DNA of 9,253 bases from Thermoplasmata archaeon (lineage in GTDB: Archaea; Thermoplasmatota; E2; UBA202; JdFR-43): contig JAGGWA010000054.1 in assembly GCA_021157745.1 (NCBI GenBank), forward strand, positions 1-9,253, given 5' to 3'. Numbering within the stretch: position 1 is the first letter of the stretch; the number at the start of each line of letters is the position of its first letter. Both the position numbers and the translations under genes were made by a program. Under the pieces are notes generated by a model. That model was not told the DNA's origin, ran no database searches, and was given only the letters and a program-made list of their open reading frames with translations. This document shows, piece after piece, positions 1-5,527 of the stretch.

Positions 1-28
1 CAGCAAAACAAACTATTTTATTGAAAAA

Positions 29-59
29 TTTGTTATTGTTGAACCCTCACAATAACAAA
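29..59. repeat. Perfect inverted repeat (hairpin 1)
   Basis: An 11-base arm, TTTGTTATTGT at 29-39, is matched exactly by its reverse complement at 49-59, with a 9-base loop (40-48). The stem is AT-rich. It could be a terminator-like hairpin of a gene left of the window, or an operator; no U-run follows on the plus strand. It abuts a second hairpin directly. Confidence 0.7.
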
Positions 60-88
60 ATGCAGATTTAAAAACAGTAAATCTGCAT
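60..88. repeat. Perfect inverted repeat (hairpin 2)
   Basis: ATGCAGATTTA at 60-70 pairs exactly with TAAATCTGCAT at 78-88 around a 7-base loop. It starts on the base after hairpin 1 ends, and its stem sequence is unrelated to that of hairpin 1. A short tandem duplication, CATTGACA at 93-100 and 103-110, follows. The role is unknown; the position about 30 bases upstream of the predicted TATA box of the next gene allows a regulatory site. Confidence 0.7.
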
Positions 89-114
89 CTGCCATTGACA
101 GACATTGACAAAAC

Positions 115-128
115 ATTAATATATTATA
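115..128 (+). promoter_or_regulatory. Putative TATA box of the secreted-protein gene
   Basis: A TTAATATATTATAA stretch is centred about 23 bases upstream of the ATG at 144. No Shine-Dalgarno sequence precedes that ATG, which fits a leaderless archaeal transcript starting at or next to the start codon. Confidence 0.45.
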
Positions 129-143
129 AGCAGATACTTATAT

Positions 144-1592
144 ATGAAAAGACTAGTTGCGGCTTTTATAGGGCTTATTTTGCTTACGCCCCTCACATTT
201 ACCCATGAATCGATAAAAGTTGAACAGAAGGAGACGCCACAAATTGTTGAGCATGGAGAAAGCATTTTAATAGAGCAGCAGAAAAGCTACAATTTCACCA
301 TTTTGGATGAGCAGATAGGGGCTTTTGTTTATACGAGATGCAATGGAATCGAGAAAAAGATACCTCTTCTAAAAGCATTGTTTAATCCCATAGATGTTGA
401 TGATAATGAAAGTACTGGCGAAGATGGCAAGGATATAAAAATAAATGCATATCCTTTCCCATATGTTCAGCAGGTAAACGGAAAATGGATTTTGGCTGTA
501 TCGCTGGTTTTCAAAATAATAAGGCTTGGAGAAGAAATAAAAGATAGTGATTTCGAAACATATGTTCAACTCGATTTTCAAGGACAAATATTTAGGGCTG
601 GTCTCGGGTCAGAGCAAGGAAAAGAATTGCCAAAGGAAGCGAGAATAGTGTTCACAGTTGTTCCTTATCTGATGTATGATAAGGAACCAGAATATTACCT
701 GAATCTGGAGCCAGTTTTTGAAGGAAATGCGAGCAAGGTGGCGATATTTGGAGAGTATATTGGGAAAAGTCATCAGTATATGCAAATCGATTTCGATCCA
801 GCTGTAACAACGATGATTGAATTTTCTCCAAGTATGAAAGTAGGGCATGCAGGCATATCAATTCAAAGATATTCTTCACAGGAAACAACACTTAAAATGA
901 TTTATGAAGGAAAATTCAATGCCAATTTAACCATAGAAAAAATTCCGATTTCAATGTCTTTCAATCTTTCTGTTTCTGAAGGACATTTTGAGTATGAAGC
1001 AAGCGACGAGTTTAACATAAGCATGATTATAGAAGGAAAGCACCAAGCTTGTGCAAGAATAAATTATTTGCCCCGCCATGTCGCCATAGATGGAGGTATG
1101 GAAGGATATCTAAATGTTTTTACGAACAATAGAAAGACCGAGCTTATAATGGCAGATAAGCCAAACAATCCAAATTCTTTCATAAAGGTATCTAATTTGA
1201 CAGGAAATATAACCTTTAAATGGAGCGTTGGATTAGATGGATACATTGGCGTGGACGGAGGGAAAAATGCCTTTATTGAGTTAAATGCTTTGAAAGGGAT
1301 GTTTGATTTAAAAGCAACAAAAAAGGCCTCGAACTTTTCATTTTCATGGAATCTGGCATTGAATGGCTCCATTGCCATAAACACAAACTGGGAATGGCTT
1401 GCAGAATATTCAATGAATTTCACTTTACAAAATTTTGGAATTTATATAAAAGCGAATTTTTTGAGGGCAGAAAATTACAGCGTTGAATGGAATACTTCGC
1501 CACCATTTTTCAATACATATGGAAATATTGATTTCATAGGAGACATTGATTTCTCAATAATGATAAATGGGGTATGGTATCCTTTATTCTAA
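144..1592 (+). CDS. Secreted beta-rich surface protein, function unknown
   Basis: This is a 482-residue protein with a Sec-type signal sequence: MKR, then a hydrophobic stretch at residues 4-19. No C-terminal membrane anchor is visible, so it should be exported or surface-attached by another route. I do not recognise an enzymatic domain. An acidic loop at residues 84-97 (DVDDNESTGEDGKD) looks like a calcium-binding loop. The second half is made of amphipathic beta-strands with a loosely repeated N-[FIY]-[ST]-[FV]-x-W pattern near residues 355, 397 and 444; the first two copies continue into a G-[YS]-I strand. At least ten N-x-S/T sequons occur, as expected for an N-glycosylated archaeal surface protein. 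It resembles large paralogous families of secreted proteins in Thermoplasmatota-like archaea, from memory only. The 3' end overlaps the convergent Tsr3 gene by 9 bases. That it is a real gene is near certain; the role is unknown. Confidence 0.85.
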   Translation: MKRLVAAFIGLILLTPLTFTHESIKVEQKETPQIVEHGESILIEQQKSYNFTILDEQIGAFVYTRCNGIEKKIPLLKALFNPIDVDDNESTGEDGKDIKINAYPFPYVQQVNGKWILAVSLVFKIIRLGEEIKDSDFETYVQLDFQGQIFRAGLGSEQGKELPKEARIVFTVVPYLMYDKEPEYYLNLEPVFEGNASKVAIFGEYIGKSHQYMQIDFDPAVTTMIEFSPSMKVGHAGISIQRYSSQETTLKMIYEGKFNANLTIEKIPISMSFNLSVSEGHFEYEASDEFNISMIIEGKHQACARINYLPRHVAIDGGMEGYLNVFTNNRKTELIMADKPNNPNSFIKVSNLTGNITFKWSVGLDGYIGVDGGKNAFIELNALKGMFDLKATKKASNFSFSWNLALNGSIAINTNWEWLAEYSMNFTLQNFGIYIKANFLRAENYSVEWNTSPPFFNTYGNIDFIGDIDFSIMINGVWYPLF

Positions 1593-2081
1593 GTAGGCTT
1601 CCATCGCTTTTATAACCTCGATGCTATTCTTTGCATTTCTGTAATCTTCAAGAGGCATTTTATTGAGTGTTAAAAAAATCTCGCCCCACTTGAATTTGCT
1701 CAGCAGGAGGCGAGCATGTTCTTCTTCGCCCATGATATAGAGGGCTGCAGCTATAGCTTCCGCTGTACTCAGCTTGGCTGCCTTCCCATAATTTGTTGGG
1801 TTTGCTGCAAGCAAAAATGGCAATGCTCTCGCATTTCTATTTCTAACTTTTGAAAAAATTTTTTCTGCATCCTTCCATGAGCAATCTATGGCAGCTATGC
1901 TTCCAAATTTTTTATCCTCCGGTGAGAGAGCCTTTTCAGAGAAAGGGCTCAGCAATATCGCATTCTTGGGCAATTTTCCAAGCCTGTTAACAAGCTTAAC
2001 AAGCCCAAAACGAGCGAGTTTTTTTGCTGTGCATTTTTTTGGATCATCTTCATTTGCATGATAGACATAGAGCTTCTTCAT
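1584..2081 (-). CDS. tsr3: Tsr3-type rRNA aminocarboxypropyltransferase
   Basis: This 165-residue protein has the normal length for archaeal Tsr3 (DUF367). The family transfers the 3-amino-3-carboxypropyl group of S-adenosylmethionine to a hypermodified uridine or pseudouridine in the helix 31 loop of small-subunit rRNA. Visible signatures in order are an N-terminal YHANEDDPKKCTAKKLARFG segment like the RLI-like leader, LSPFSEKALSPED, AIDCSWKDAE, RALPFLLAANPTNYGKAAKL, a STAEAIAAALYIMG helix, and the terminal FKWGEIFLTLN with PLEDY. These match the conserved SAM-pocket regions of the family. The start ATG lies about 27 bases from the centre of a palindromic TATA box shared with the divergent sfsA, and there is no Shine-Dalgarno, so the mRNA is probably leaderless. 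The stop codon lies inside the last codons of the convergent secreted-protein gene. Confidence 0.93.
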   Translation of the reverse strand: MKKLYVYHANEDDPKKCTAKKLARFGLVKLVNRLGKLPKNAILLSPFSEKALSPEDKKFGSIAAIDCSWKDAEKIFSKVRNRNARALPFLLAANPTNYGKAAKLSTAEAIAAALYIMGEEEHARLLLSKFKWGEIFLTLNKMPLEDYRNAKNSIEVIKAMEAYLE

Positions 2082-2104
2082 CCTTGTTTTTAATTCTGAA
2101 ACCT

Positions 2105-2112
2105 ATTTAAAT
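2105..2112. promoter_or_regulatory. Palindromic TATA box shared by tsr3 and sfsA
   Basis: ATTTAAAT is self-complementary and is centred at 2108.5. The tsr3 ATG (A at 2081) lies 27.5 bases away on one side and the internal sfsA ATG (A at 2133) lies 24.5 bases away on the other. These are the distances expected between an archaeal TATA box and the start of transcription, so one TBP site could drive two leaderless, divergent transcripts. Confidence 0.5.
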
Positions 2113-2132
2113 TTTTTATGAATGCATTAAAA

Positions 2133-2792
2133 ATGAAAGTGATGGAGATAAAAGCTGATGCGAGAGCAATATTCAAAAAAAGATTGAATAAGTTTTTGGG
2201 AGTTGTGGAAGGAAATGAGCTTGTCCATATTCATGATCCCGGAAGACTCGAGAACGTAATATATGAAGGAAATGAAGTTTTACTTAAAAGAGCATATGGG
2301 AAAAGAAAAACAAAATGGGATTTGATAGCAGGACAATATAAAAACAAATGGGTTTTTGCAAATTCTTCCTTCCATTCAAAAATAGCTTTGGAATTGATAA
2401 AATCCGGAAAAATAATAAAAGCGGAGAAAATAGAAAAGGAAAAGAAATATGGGGAAAGCAGAATAGATTTTTTACTTAACGAAAAAATGTGGCTCGAAAC
2501 GAAAGGATGCACCCTCGAAGATAAAGGAACTGCTCTTTTTCCGGATGCTCCAACCGAGAGGGGGCGGCGCCACCTTCGTGAGCTAATAAATGCCATGGAA
2601 AATGGGTATGAGGTGGCTCTTCTGATTCTGATATTTGTTCCTTCAAAGTGCTTCAAACCAAACGAAAATATTGATGAAAAGTTTGCAGAGCTATTCTACA
2701 GTGCTGTGGACAAAGGCATGGATGTATATCCGGCTTTGATGGAGTATGATGGAAAGGCCATACATTACAAAAAATTGCTCCCTTTATGTTAG
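2133..2792 (+). CDS. sfsA: SfsA-family DNA-binding protein / predicted nuclease
   Basis: This is the SfsA (sugar fermentation stimulation) family, whose core resembles PD-(D/E)XK nucleases and whose N-terminus forms an OB-like DNA-binding fold. Seen here are KKRLNKFLGVVE and HIHDPGRLENVIYEGNEVLL (N-terminal fold), then YGESRIDFLL, WLETKGCTL and PDAPTERGRRHL. The D of RIDF and the E-x-K of LETK are the likely metal-binding catalytic residues. The physiological role of the family is poorly known. Three in-frame ATGs occur at 2118, 2133 and 2142. I choose 2133 (219 residues) because the shared TATA box at 2105-2112 sits 24-25 bases before it and no Shine-Dalgarno precedes 2118; the longer start would give 224 residues. 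The 3' end overlaps the convergent APS kinase gene by 9 bases. Confidence 0.9.
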   Translation: MKVMEIKADARAIFKKRLNKFLGVVEGNELVHIHDPGRLENVIYEGNEVLLKRAYGKRKTKWDLIAGQYKNKWVFANSSFHSKIALELIKSGKIIKAEKIEKEKKYGESRIDFLLNEKMWLETKGCTLEDKGTALFPDAPTERGRRHLRELINAMENGYEVALLILIFVPSKCFKPNENIDEKFAELFYSAVDKGMDVYPALMEYDGKAIHYKKLLPLC

Positions 2793-3308
2793 ATACCCAA
2801 GCTCTTTTAGTTTTGCTATAACCTTTGCAGCACTCTCTGCCACACTCTCATTCTGTGTTTCGATAACAAGCTCAGGATTTTCTGGCTCTTCATATGGGTC
2901 GTCAACGCCTGTAAATCCTTTTATTTCTCCAGCCAAAGCTTTCTTATACATTCCTTTTACATCCCGCTTCATGCAAATCTCAAGAGGCGTATTGACATAA
3001 ACCTCGATAAAATTATTGCATATTGAGCGGGCAAAATCCCGATTCTCCCTATATGGGCTGACGAAGGAGCAAAGCACAACAACGCCCCGCTGCGCCAGCA
3101 GCTTCGCCATCAATGCAATGTAGCGGAGATGCTTGTTTCTCCCCTCCTTTGAAAAATCTTTATTTTTTATGTAATCTCTCACCGTGTCTCCATCGAGCAG
3201 TTCCACATCTATGCCTTTTTCTTCCAGAATTTTCTTTACTTCCTTTGCAATTGTTGTTTTTCCAGAGCATGGCAATCCGGTAAACCAGACTACAACCCCC
3301 TTATTCAT
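2784..3308 (-). CDS. cysC: Adenylylsulfate (APS) kinase
   Basis: This enzyme phosphorylates adenylylsulfate with ATP to give PAPS, the sulfate donor. The 174-residue protein starts MNKGVVVWFTGLPCSGKTT, which contains the Walker A loop. It continues with LDGDTVR, a GRNKHLR segment, CSFVSPYRENRDFAR (the substrate-binding region that typically reads SPYR), NTPLEICMKRDVKGMYKKA, GEIKGFTGVDDPYEEP and PENPEL, all standard APS kinase blocks in the right order. An in-frame extension to 3365 exists, but the start at 3308 is preferred. An AGGGTG ribosome binding site (3315-3320) lies six bases before it, and the family normally begins just before the VWFTGL strand. The gene overlaps the stop of the upstream sulfotransferase gene by 8 bases, so the two are probably translationally coupled. 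No ATP sulfurylase is visible in the window. The C-terminus LKELGYLT resembles the tail of the first protein of the operon. Confidence 0.94.
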   Translation of the reverse strand: MNKGVVVWFTGLPCSGKTTIAKEVKKILEEKGIDVELLDGDTVRDYIKNKDFSKEGRNKHLRYIALMAKLLAQRGVVVLCSFVSPYRENRDFARSICNNFIEVYVNTPLEICMKRDVKGMYKKALAGEIKGFTGVDDPYEEPENPELVIETQNESVAESAAKVIAKLKELGYLT

Positions 3309-3888
3309 TTTTGGCACCCTCTCTATTAATACCTTCCCTAACATTCCTATATAATTTTGGGTCAACCGCTTTCACAGCTGAATCTACATCAAGAATTCCT
3401 CCCAGAAATTCATTCACCCTTTCTATCTCCTTCCTGGGATTTTTTATTACCTCGTTATACTTCACAATTATGTAATCAATATCATCTCTTCTCTCCATCA
3501 GCTTTATAATATATCTATTCAATTTATCAAGCAATGGCTTTTCCGTTTCCCTGTCTATAGGGCCAGACATCTTTTCCATTGAATCCATTATTTCATCGAG
3601 ATTTCTCGTCATATAAACAATTTTATATTTTCCTTCTGGTAAAAATTTCAGTCCGTATGCAGTTATTTTGATAAATTTACCTCTGTATTTTTCCATCGGA
3701 AAGGTTCCATCCATCAGCCTGTTTATTATTTTTCCTCCTTCAAGCTCAAAATATCCTTTTGGATTATGCACATCAGGTTTGCGAGATTTATCAAAAGCTA
3801 CAGGAAATCCCCCCATGTAAAGTATTTGCATCATCATCGATGTGCCGGATCTTTCCAAACCAGAAACAATGTAGTTGTATTCCTCCAT
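3301..3888 (-). CDS. Small PAPS-dependent sulfotransferase
   Basis: This is probably a cytoplasmic sulfotransferase moving sulfate from PAPS to an unknown acceptor. The 195-residue protein opens with YNYIVSGLERSGTSMMMQIL, a strand followed by the 5'-phosphosulfate-binding P-loop-like motif (G-x-x-R-S-G-T-S). YKIVYMTRNLDEIMDSMEKM near the middle fits the 3'-phosphate-binding strand-helix (R...S). VKYNEVIKNPRKEIERVNEFLG is the usual late helix region. It is shorter than typical members (about 250-300 residues), so the acceptor-binding part is reduced. The ATG at 3888 is one base after the stop of the upstream gene; a TTG three codons earlier is possible. The overlap with the APS kinase gene suggests that donor synthesis and use are made together. 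The acceptor could be a glycan, lipid or small metabolite; the sequence does not say. Confidence 0.85.
   Translation of the reverse strand: MEEYNYIVSGLERSGTSMMMQILYMGGFPVAFDKSRKPDVHNPKGYFELEGGKIINRLMDGTFPMEKYRGKFIKITAYGLKFLPEGKYKIVYMTRNLDEIMDSMEKMSGPIDRETEKPLLDKLNRYIIKLMERRDDIDYIIVKYNEVIKNPRKEIERVNEFLGGILDVDSAVKAVDPKLYRNVREGINREGAKNE
3315..3320 (-). promoter_or_regulatory. Ribosome binding site deciding the cysC start
   Basis: On the minus strand AGGGTG is followed by six bases and then the ATG at 3308. It lies inside the end of the sulfotransferase gene and supports the short form of APS kinase. Confidence 0.65.
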
Positions 3889-3889
3889 T

Positions 3890-4102
3890 TTAATCAAGAT
3901 AACCTAAAGCACGAAGTCTTTCTTTTATTTTTTCTTCCTCCTCCTCACTAAATGTTTCTTCCTCTTCTTCCATATCCTCAAGCAATTCCTCCAGCACATA
4001 TGTTATGTAATCCGAAATTGAATTGAATGATGTGTCTTTTATCATATCCTCTATCTTCTTTGCAAGTGTTTCTGGAATTTCAATCTCACTCATATCTTTC
4101 AT
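3890..4102 (-). CDS. Ribbon-helix-helix protein with acidic tail
   Basis: This 70-residue protein starts the sulfation operon. Residues 5-42 (EIEIPETLAKKIEDMI ... SISDYITYVLEELLED) have the strand-helix-helix pattern of MetJ/Arc/CopG-type DNA-binding dimers. Next comes a glutamate-rich linker (about residues 43-58) and a terminal KIKERLRALGYLD. It may be an autoregulator of the operon, but the acidic tail and the conserved LRALGYLD end suggest it could also act as a protein partner. Two ATGs exist, at 4102 and 4093. The first is preferred because the TATA-like box at 4121-4133 is about 25 bases upstream of it. The next gene begins one base after this stop codon. Confidence 0.75.
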   Translation of the reverse strand: MKDMSEIEIPETLAKKIEDMIKDTSFNSISDYITYVLEELLEDMEEEEETFSEEEEEKIKERLRALGYLD

Positions 4103-4120
4103 GAGATGGTATTTAACGAG

Positions 4121-4133
4121 AATATAAAAAATT
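4121..4133 (-). promoter_or_regulatory. Putative TATA box of the sulfation operon
   Basis: On the minus strand this reads as a T-run followed by TATATT, about 25 bases before the ATG at 4102. It fits a leaderless transcript for the three-gene operon. Confidence 0.45.
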
Positions 4134-4138
4134 TGGGG

Positions 4139-4300
4139 ATGGCAAAAATATGAAGTGGAGATAAAAGAGTTGAAAGTGGTGCTCGAAGCACAGAAGGAAG
4201 ATACACGGTGTATGTTTCTTCATTGCAAGAGTGCATTTCTCAAGGAGAAACTTTGAGGAAGCATTAAAAAATATAAAAGAAGTTGTTGAGCTATATCCTA
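4139..4300 (+). pseudogene. hicB-like antitoxin remnant, copy 1
   Basis: Reading across frames gives YEVEIKELKVVLEAQKE, then GRYTVYVSSLQECISQGETL, then EEALKNIKEVVELY. This is the start of a HicB (UPF0150) antitoxin: the partial RNase-H-like fold that neutralises HicA mRNA interferase. Two frame changes separate the three segments (near 4195 and 4254), so no intact protein is made. A possible original ATG is at 4139, itself out of frame with the first segment. The copy is cut off at 4300, exactly at the stop codon of the opposing mazF-like remnant. The core 4170-4300 matches 5007-5137 at 129 of 131 bases. Confidence 0.75.
4147..4300 (+). repeat. Direct repeat, left copy (hicB segment)
   Basis: 4170-4300 aligns with 5007-5137 without gaps, with only two differences (4179/5016 and 4298/5135). 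The similarity extends left to AATATGAA at 4147-4154 (4998-5005), apart from 14 bases present only in this copy. The two copies flank the mazEF-like pair. Confidence 0.93.
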
Positions 4301-4626
4301 AATTCTGAAAATCATAGCCAATCTTTCATTTATTTCTTTTCTTAGGTTTTCATCTATTTCTCCAAGTTCTCCAACAATGAACTCTTTTAGCACTGTTGCA
4401 ATTTTATCAAGTTTTATTATAGAACTTGTCTTTAAGCCTGTTCTTCTAAAAGAGGGATGCCTCGAAGTTATCAACACCTCTGTTTTAGATATTTCATCTG
4501 GAATTCTTGATGATATAAAAGCCACAATAACATCTCTTTTCCTTCGTGAATTATCAAAGCAGGACGCAGTTTTGCAAAAGATAAATCAGTGAATGGAAAT
4601 GGAATTAAAACAATCTTTCCTTTCAT
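4298..4626 (-). pseudogene. MazF/PemK-type toxin gene with a -1 frameshift
   Basis: MazF/PemK proteins are sequence-specific endoribonucleases. The first 30 codons from the ATG at 4626 read MKGKIVLIPFPFTDLSFAKL then RPALIIHEGK, the typical N-terminus with the PF and RPALI signatures. The frame is then lost at a run of four A (4537-4540 on the plus strand). It continues one base back as RDVIVAFISSRIP, then HPSFRRTGLKTSSIIKLDKI and GELGEIDENLRKEIN, ending at 4298. Joined across a -1 shift the product would be 109 residues, the normal length. One missing A explains the damage. A functional slip at the A-run cannot be excluded. The ATG overlaps the TGA of the upstream antitoxin gene (ATGA), the classical coupled arrangement. 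Confidence 0.85.
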
Positions 4627-4811
4627 TTATATCTTTTCTTTAAATCATTCATTTTATAGATGTCTGGCTCATTCTCTAAAAATTTTGATAAAGATTTTTC
4701 TGATATTTTCATTAGCGAGATAATCTCCCTTTCATATAACAATTCATCCAACTTTTTTGAAATTTCCGCCAATTGCTTTTTCATATCTTTGATTTCAACT
4801 TCAATACTCAT
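4623..4811 (-). CDS. Putative MazE-like antitoxin of the mazF remnant
   Basis: This 62-residue protein is mostly charged alpha-helix, with a heptad-like EIKDMKKQLAEISKKLDELL segment at residues 6-25 that should form a coiled coil. A more polar C-terminal region (EPDIYKMNDLKKRYK) follows and could wrap the toxin. No DNA-binding motif is obvious. The antitoxin role is inferred from size and position: it lies directly upstream of the MazF-type gene, with a 4-base ATGA overlap. The frame is intact although the toxin frame is not, which is expected if the toxin decayed first. A TATA-like box lies about 26 bases upstream of its ATG. Confidence 0.65.
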   Translation of the reverse strand: MSIEVEIKDMKKQLAEISKKLDELLYEREIISLMKISEKSLSKFLENEPDIYKMNDLKKRYK

Positions 4812-4831
4812 GTTAAAATAAATAGCCCATA

Positions 4832-4842
4832 CTTTTTATTGT
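4832..4842 (-). promoter_or_regulatory. Putative TATA box of the mazEF-like pair
   Basis: The minus strand reads CAATAAAAAGT, centred about 26 bases before the ATG at 4811, and there is no Shine-Dalgarno in front of that ATG. The match to the archaeal consensus is only moderate. Confidence 0.35.
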
Positions 4843-4997
4843 TTTCTAAATGAAAAGATGCATCCAGCAACAGACATGCTATCTTCATTGCTGAATGATG
4901 AAGAAGAGCTCTTCGATTCTTTATGAATCATATCAATTAAATTTTCAATTGGAGAGCATTGTAGCCATTTTCAAAATTTATTTTCATTCAATGAATG

Positions 4998-5137
4998 AAT
5001 ATGAAATTGAAAGTGATGCTCGAAGCACAGAAGGAAGATACACGGTGTATGTTTCTTCATTGCAAGAGTGCATTTCTCAAGGAGAAACTTTGAGGAAGCA
5101 TTAAAAAATATAAAAGAAGTTGTTGAGCTATATCTTA
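4998..5137 (+). repeat. Direct repeat, right copy (hicB segment)
   Basis: This is the second copy of the repeat described at 4147-4300. It lacks 14 bases after AATATGAA and carries the same two internal frame breaks. Its start follows a 186-base stretch (4812-4997) in which I see no convincing gene. Confidence 0.93.
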
Positions 5138-5199
5138 GGCCAGATGAAGATGAATTAGTAGAGGTGAAAACTTATCAAATTAACCGTTCCTCTTCATAA
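5001..5199 (+). pseudogene. hicB-like antitoxin remnant, copy 2
   Basis: The segments are MKLKVMLEAQKE from 5001, then GRYTVYVSSLQECISQGETL in a second frame, then EEALKNIKEVVELYLRPDED and ELVEVKTYQINRSSS in a third frame up to the TAA at 5197-5199. This is the HicB antitoxin fold, and unlike copy 1 it reaches the C-terminal part. The frame changes, near 5031-5036 and 5091, are identical to those of copy 1. A single open frame with an ATG at 4991 covers MNEYEIESDARSTEGRYTVY and stops at 5104, so a truncated peptide could be translated, but it would lack half the domain. The end overlaps the hicA remnant at 5171. Confidence 0.75.
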
Positions 5200-5283
5200 A
5201 ACTATTAAGAAAGGGACATTGAGAAAAATACTGATATTGCAGAAATTTCTATTGAAGAATTTCTGAAATTGTTAAAAGAATGA
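5171..5283 (+). pseudogene. hicA-like toxin remnant (C-terminal half)
   Basis: Reading from 5171 gives LIKLTVPLHKTIKKGTLRKI followed by L. After a -1 shift at about 5231-5233 it gives DIAEISIEEFLKLLKE, ending in TGA at 5281-5283. This matches the second half of HicA mRNA interferases (VP-x-H ... I-x-KGTLRKIL ... AEIS-x-EEFLKLL). The N-terminal half, with the GSH catalytic-histidine segment, is absent, so a deletion has joined the end of hicB to the middle of hicA. The toxin cannot be active. Confidence 0.75.
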
Positions 5284-5407
5284 AACATGAAACAATCTTT
5301 TCATTTTTGTTTTTCATATAAGATGGATGAATAAAAGAGGCATAAAAGAAGGAATTGCCATGATATGTTTTCATTTTATCTTTCCTAAAAAATTCCGACA
5401 TATTTTT

Positions 5408-5419
5408 ATAGTATACTAT
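5408..5419. repeat. 12-base palindrome upstream of the pilin gene
   Basis: ATAGTATACTAT is fully self-complementary. It lies about 80 bases before the pilin TATA box. It could be a dimer-binding operator, but short AT-rich palindromes arise by chance. Confidence 0.4.
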
Positions 5420-5467
5420 GAATTAAAATAGATATGGAATAATTTTATAGTTGCTAACAAAAAATAA

Positions 5468-5487
5468 GCAAATTGCTTGCATTTTGC
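5468..5487. promoter_or_regulatory. Imperfect inverted repeat next to the pilin promoter
   Basis: GCAAATTGC (5468-5476) and GCATTTTGC (5479-5487) are inverted repeats with one mismatch, separated by two bases. They end six bases before the TATA box, a position used by archaeal activators and some repressors. This is a candidate regulator site only. Confidence 0.35.
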
Positions 5488-5493
5488 GAAAAA

Positions 5494-5501
5494 TTTATAT
5501 A
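5494..5501 (+). promoter_or_regulatory. TATA box of the pilin gene
   Basis: TTTATATA is a near-consensus archaeal TATA box, preceded by a purine-rich GCGAAAAA that fits the BRE. Transcription should start about 26 bases downstream, near 5522-5524, giving a leader of about 10 bases that begins at the ribosome binding site. Confidence 0.7.
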
Positions 5502-5522
5502 CTCCAATACAATATACAAATT

Positions 5523-5527
5523 GGTGA
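5523..5527 (+). promoter_or_regulatory. Ribosome binding site of the pilin gene
   Basis: GGTGA lies five bases before the ATG at 5533 and is complementary to the archaeal 16S rRNA 3' end. It decides the start at 5533 over the TTG at 5473 in the same frame. Confidence 0.7.

Noticed and set aside
29..110. CRISPR array at the left edge
   Set aside because: The two hairpins have different sequences, and there is no repeated unit with spacers.
1064..1423. 119-codon open frame on the minus strand inside the secreted-protein gene
   Set aside because: It is a shadow frame with no family signature, and the plus-strand frame has a signal peptide and sequons.
2231..2656. 141-codon open frame antisense to sfsA
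   Set aside because: The Ser/Phe-rich translation is typical of the antisense of a Lys/Glu-rich gene; SfsA motifs are clear on the other strand.
4858..4926. A 22-codon frame starting MHPATDMLSSLLNDEEELF between the mazE-like gene and hicB copy 2
   Set aside because: It looks slightly like the end of a small antitoxin, but has no recognisable promoter, ribosome binding site or family match; it is too short to support.
4895..5104. 69-codon intact frame covering part of hicB copy 2
   Set aside because: Only the middle part matches HicB, and the true N- and C-terminal parts are in other frames, so it is treated as part of a pseudogene.
4147..5137. Insertion sequence or transposon explanation for the direct repeats
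   Set aside because: There is no transposase and no terminal inverted repeat; the repeats are hicB coding sequence and far longer than a target-site duplication.
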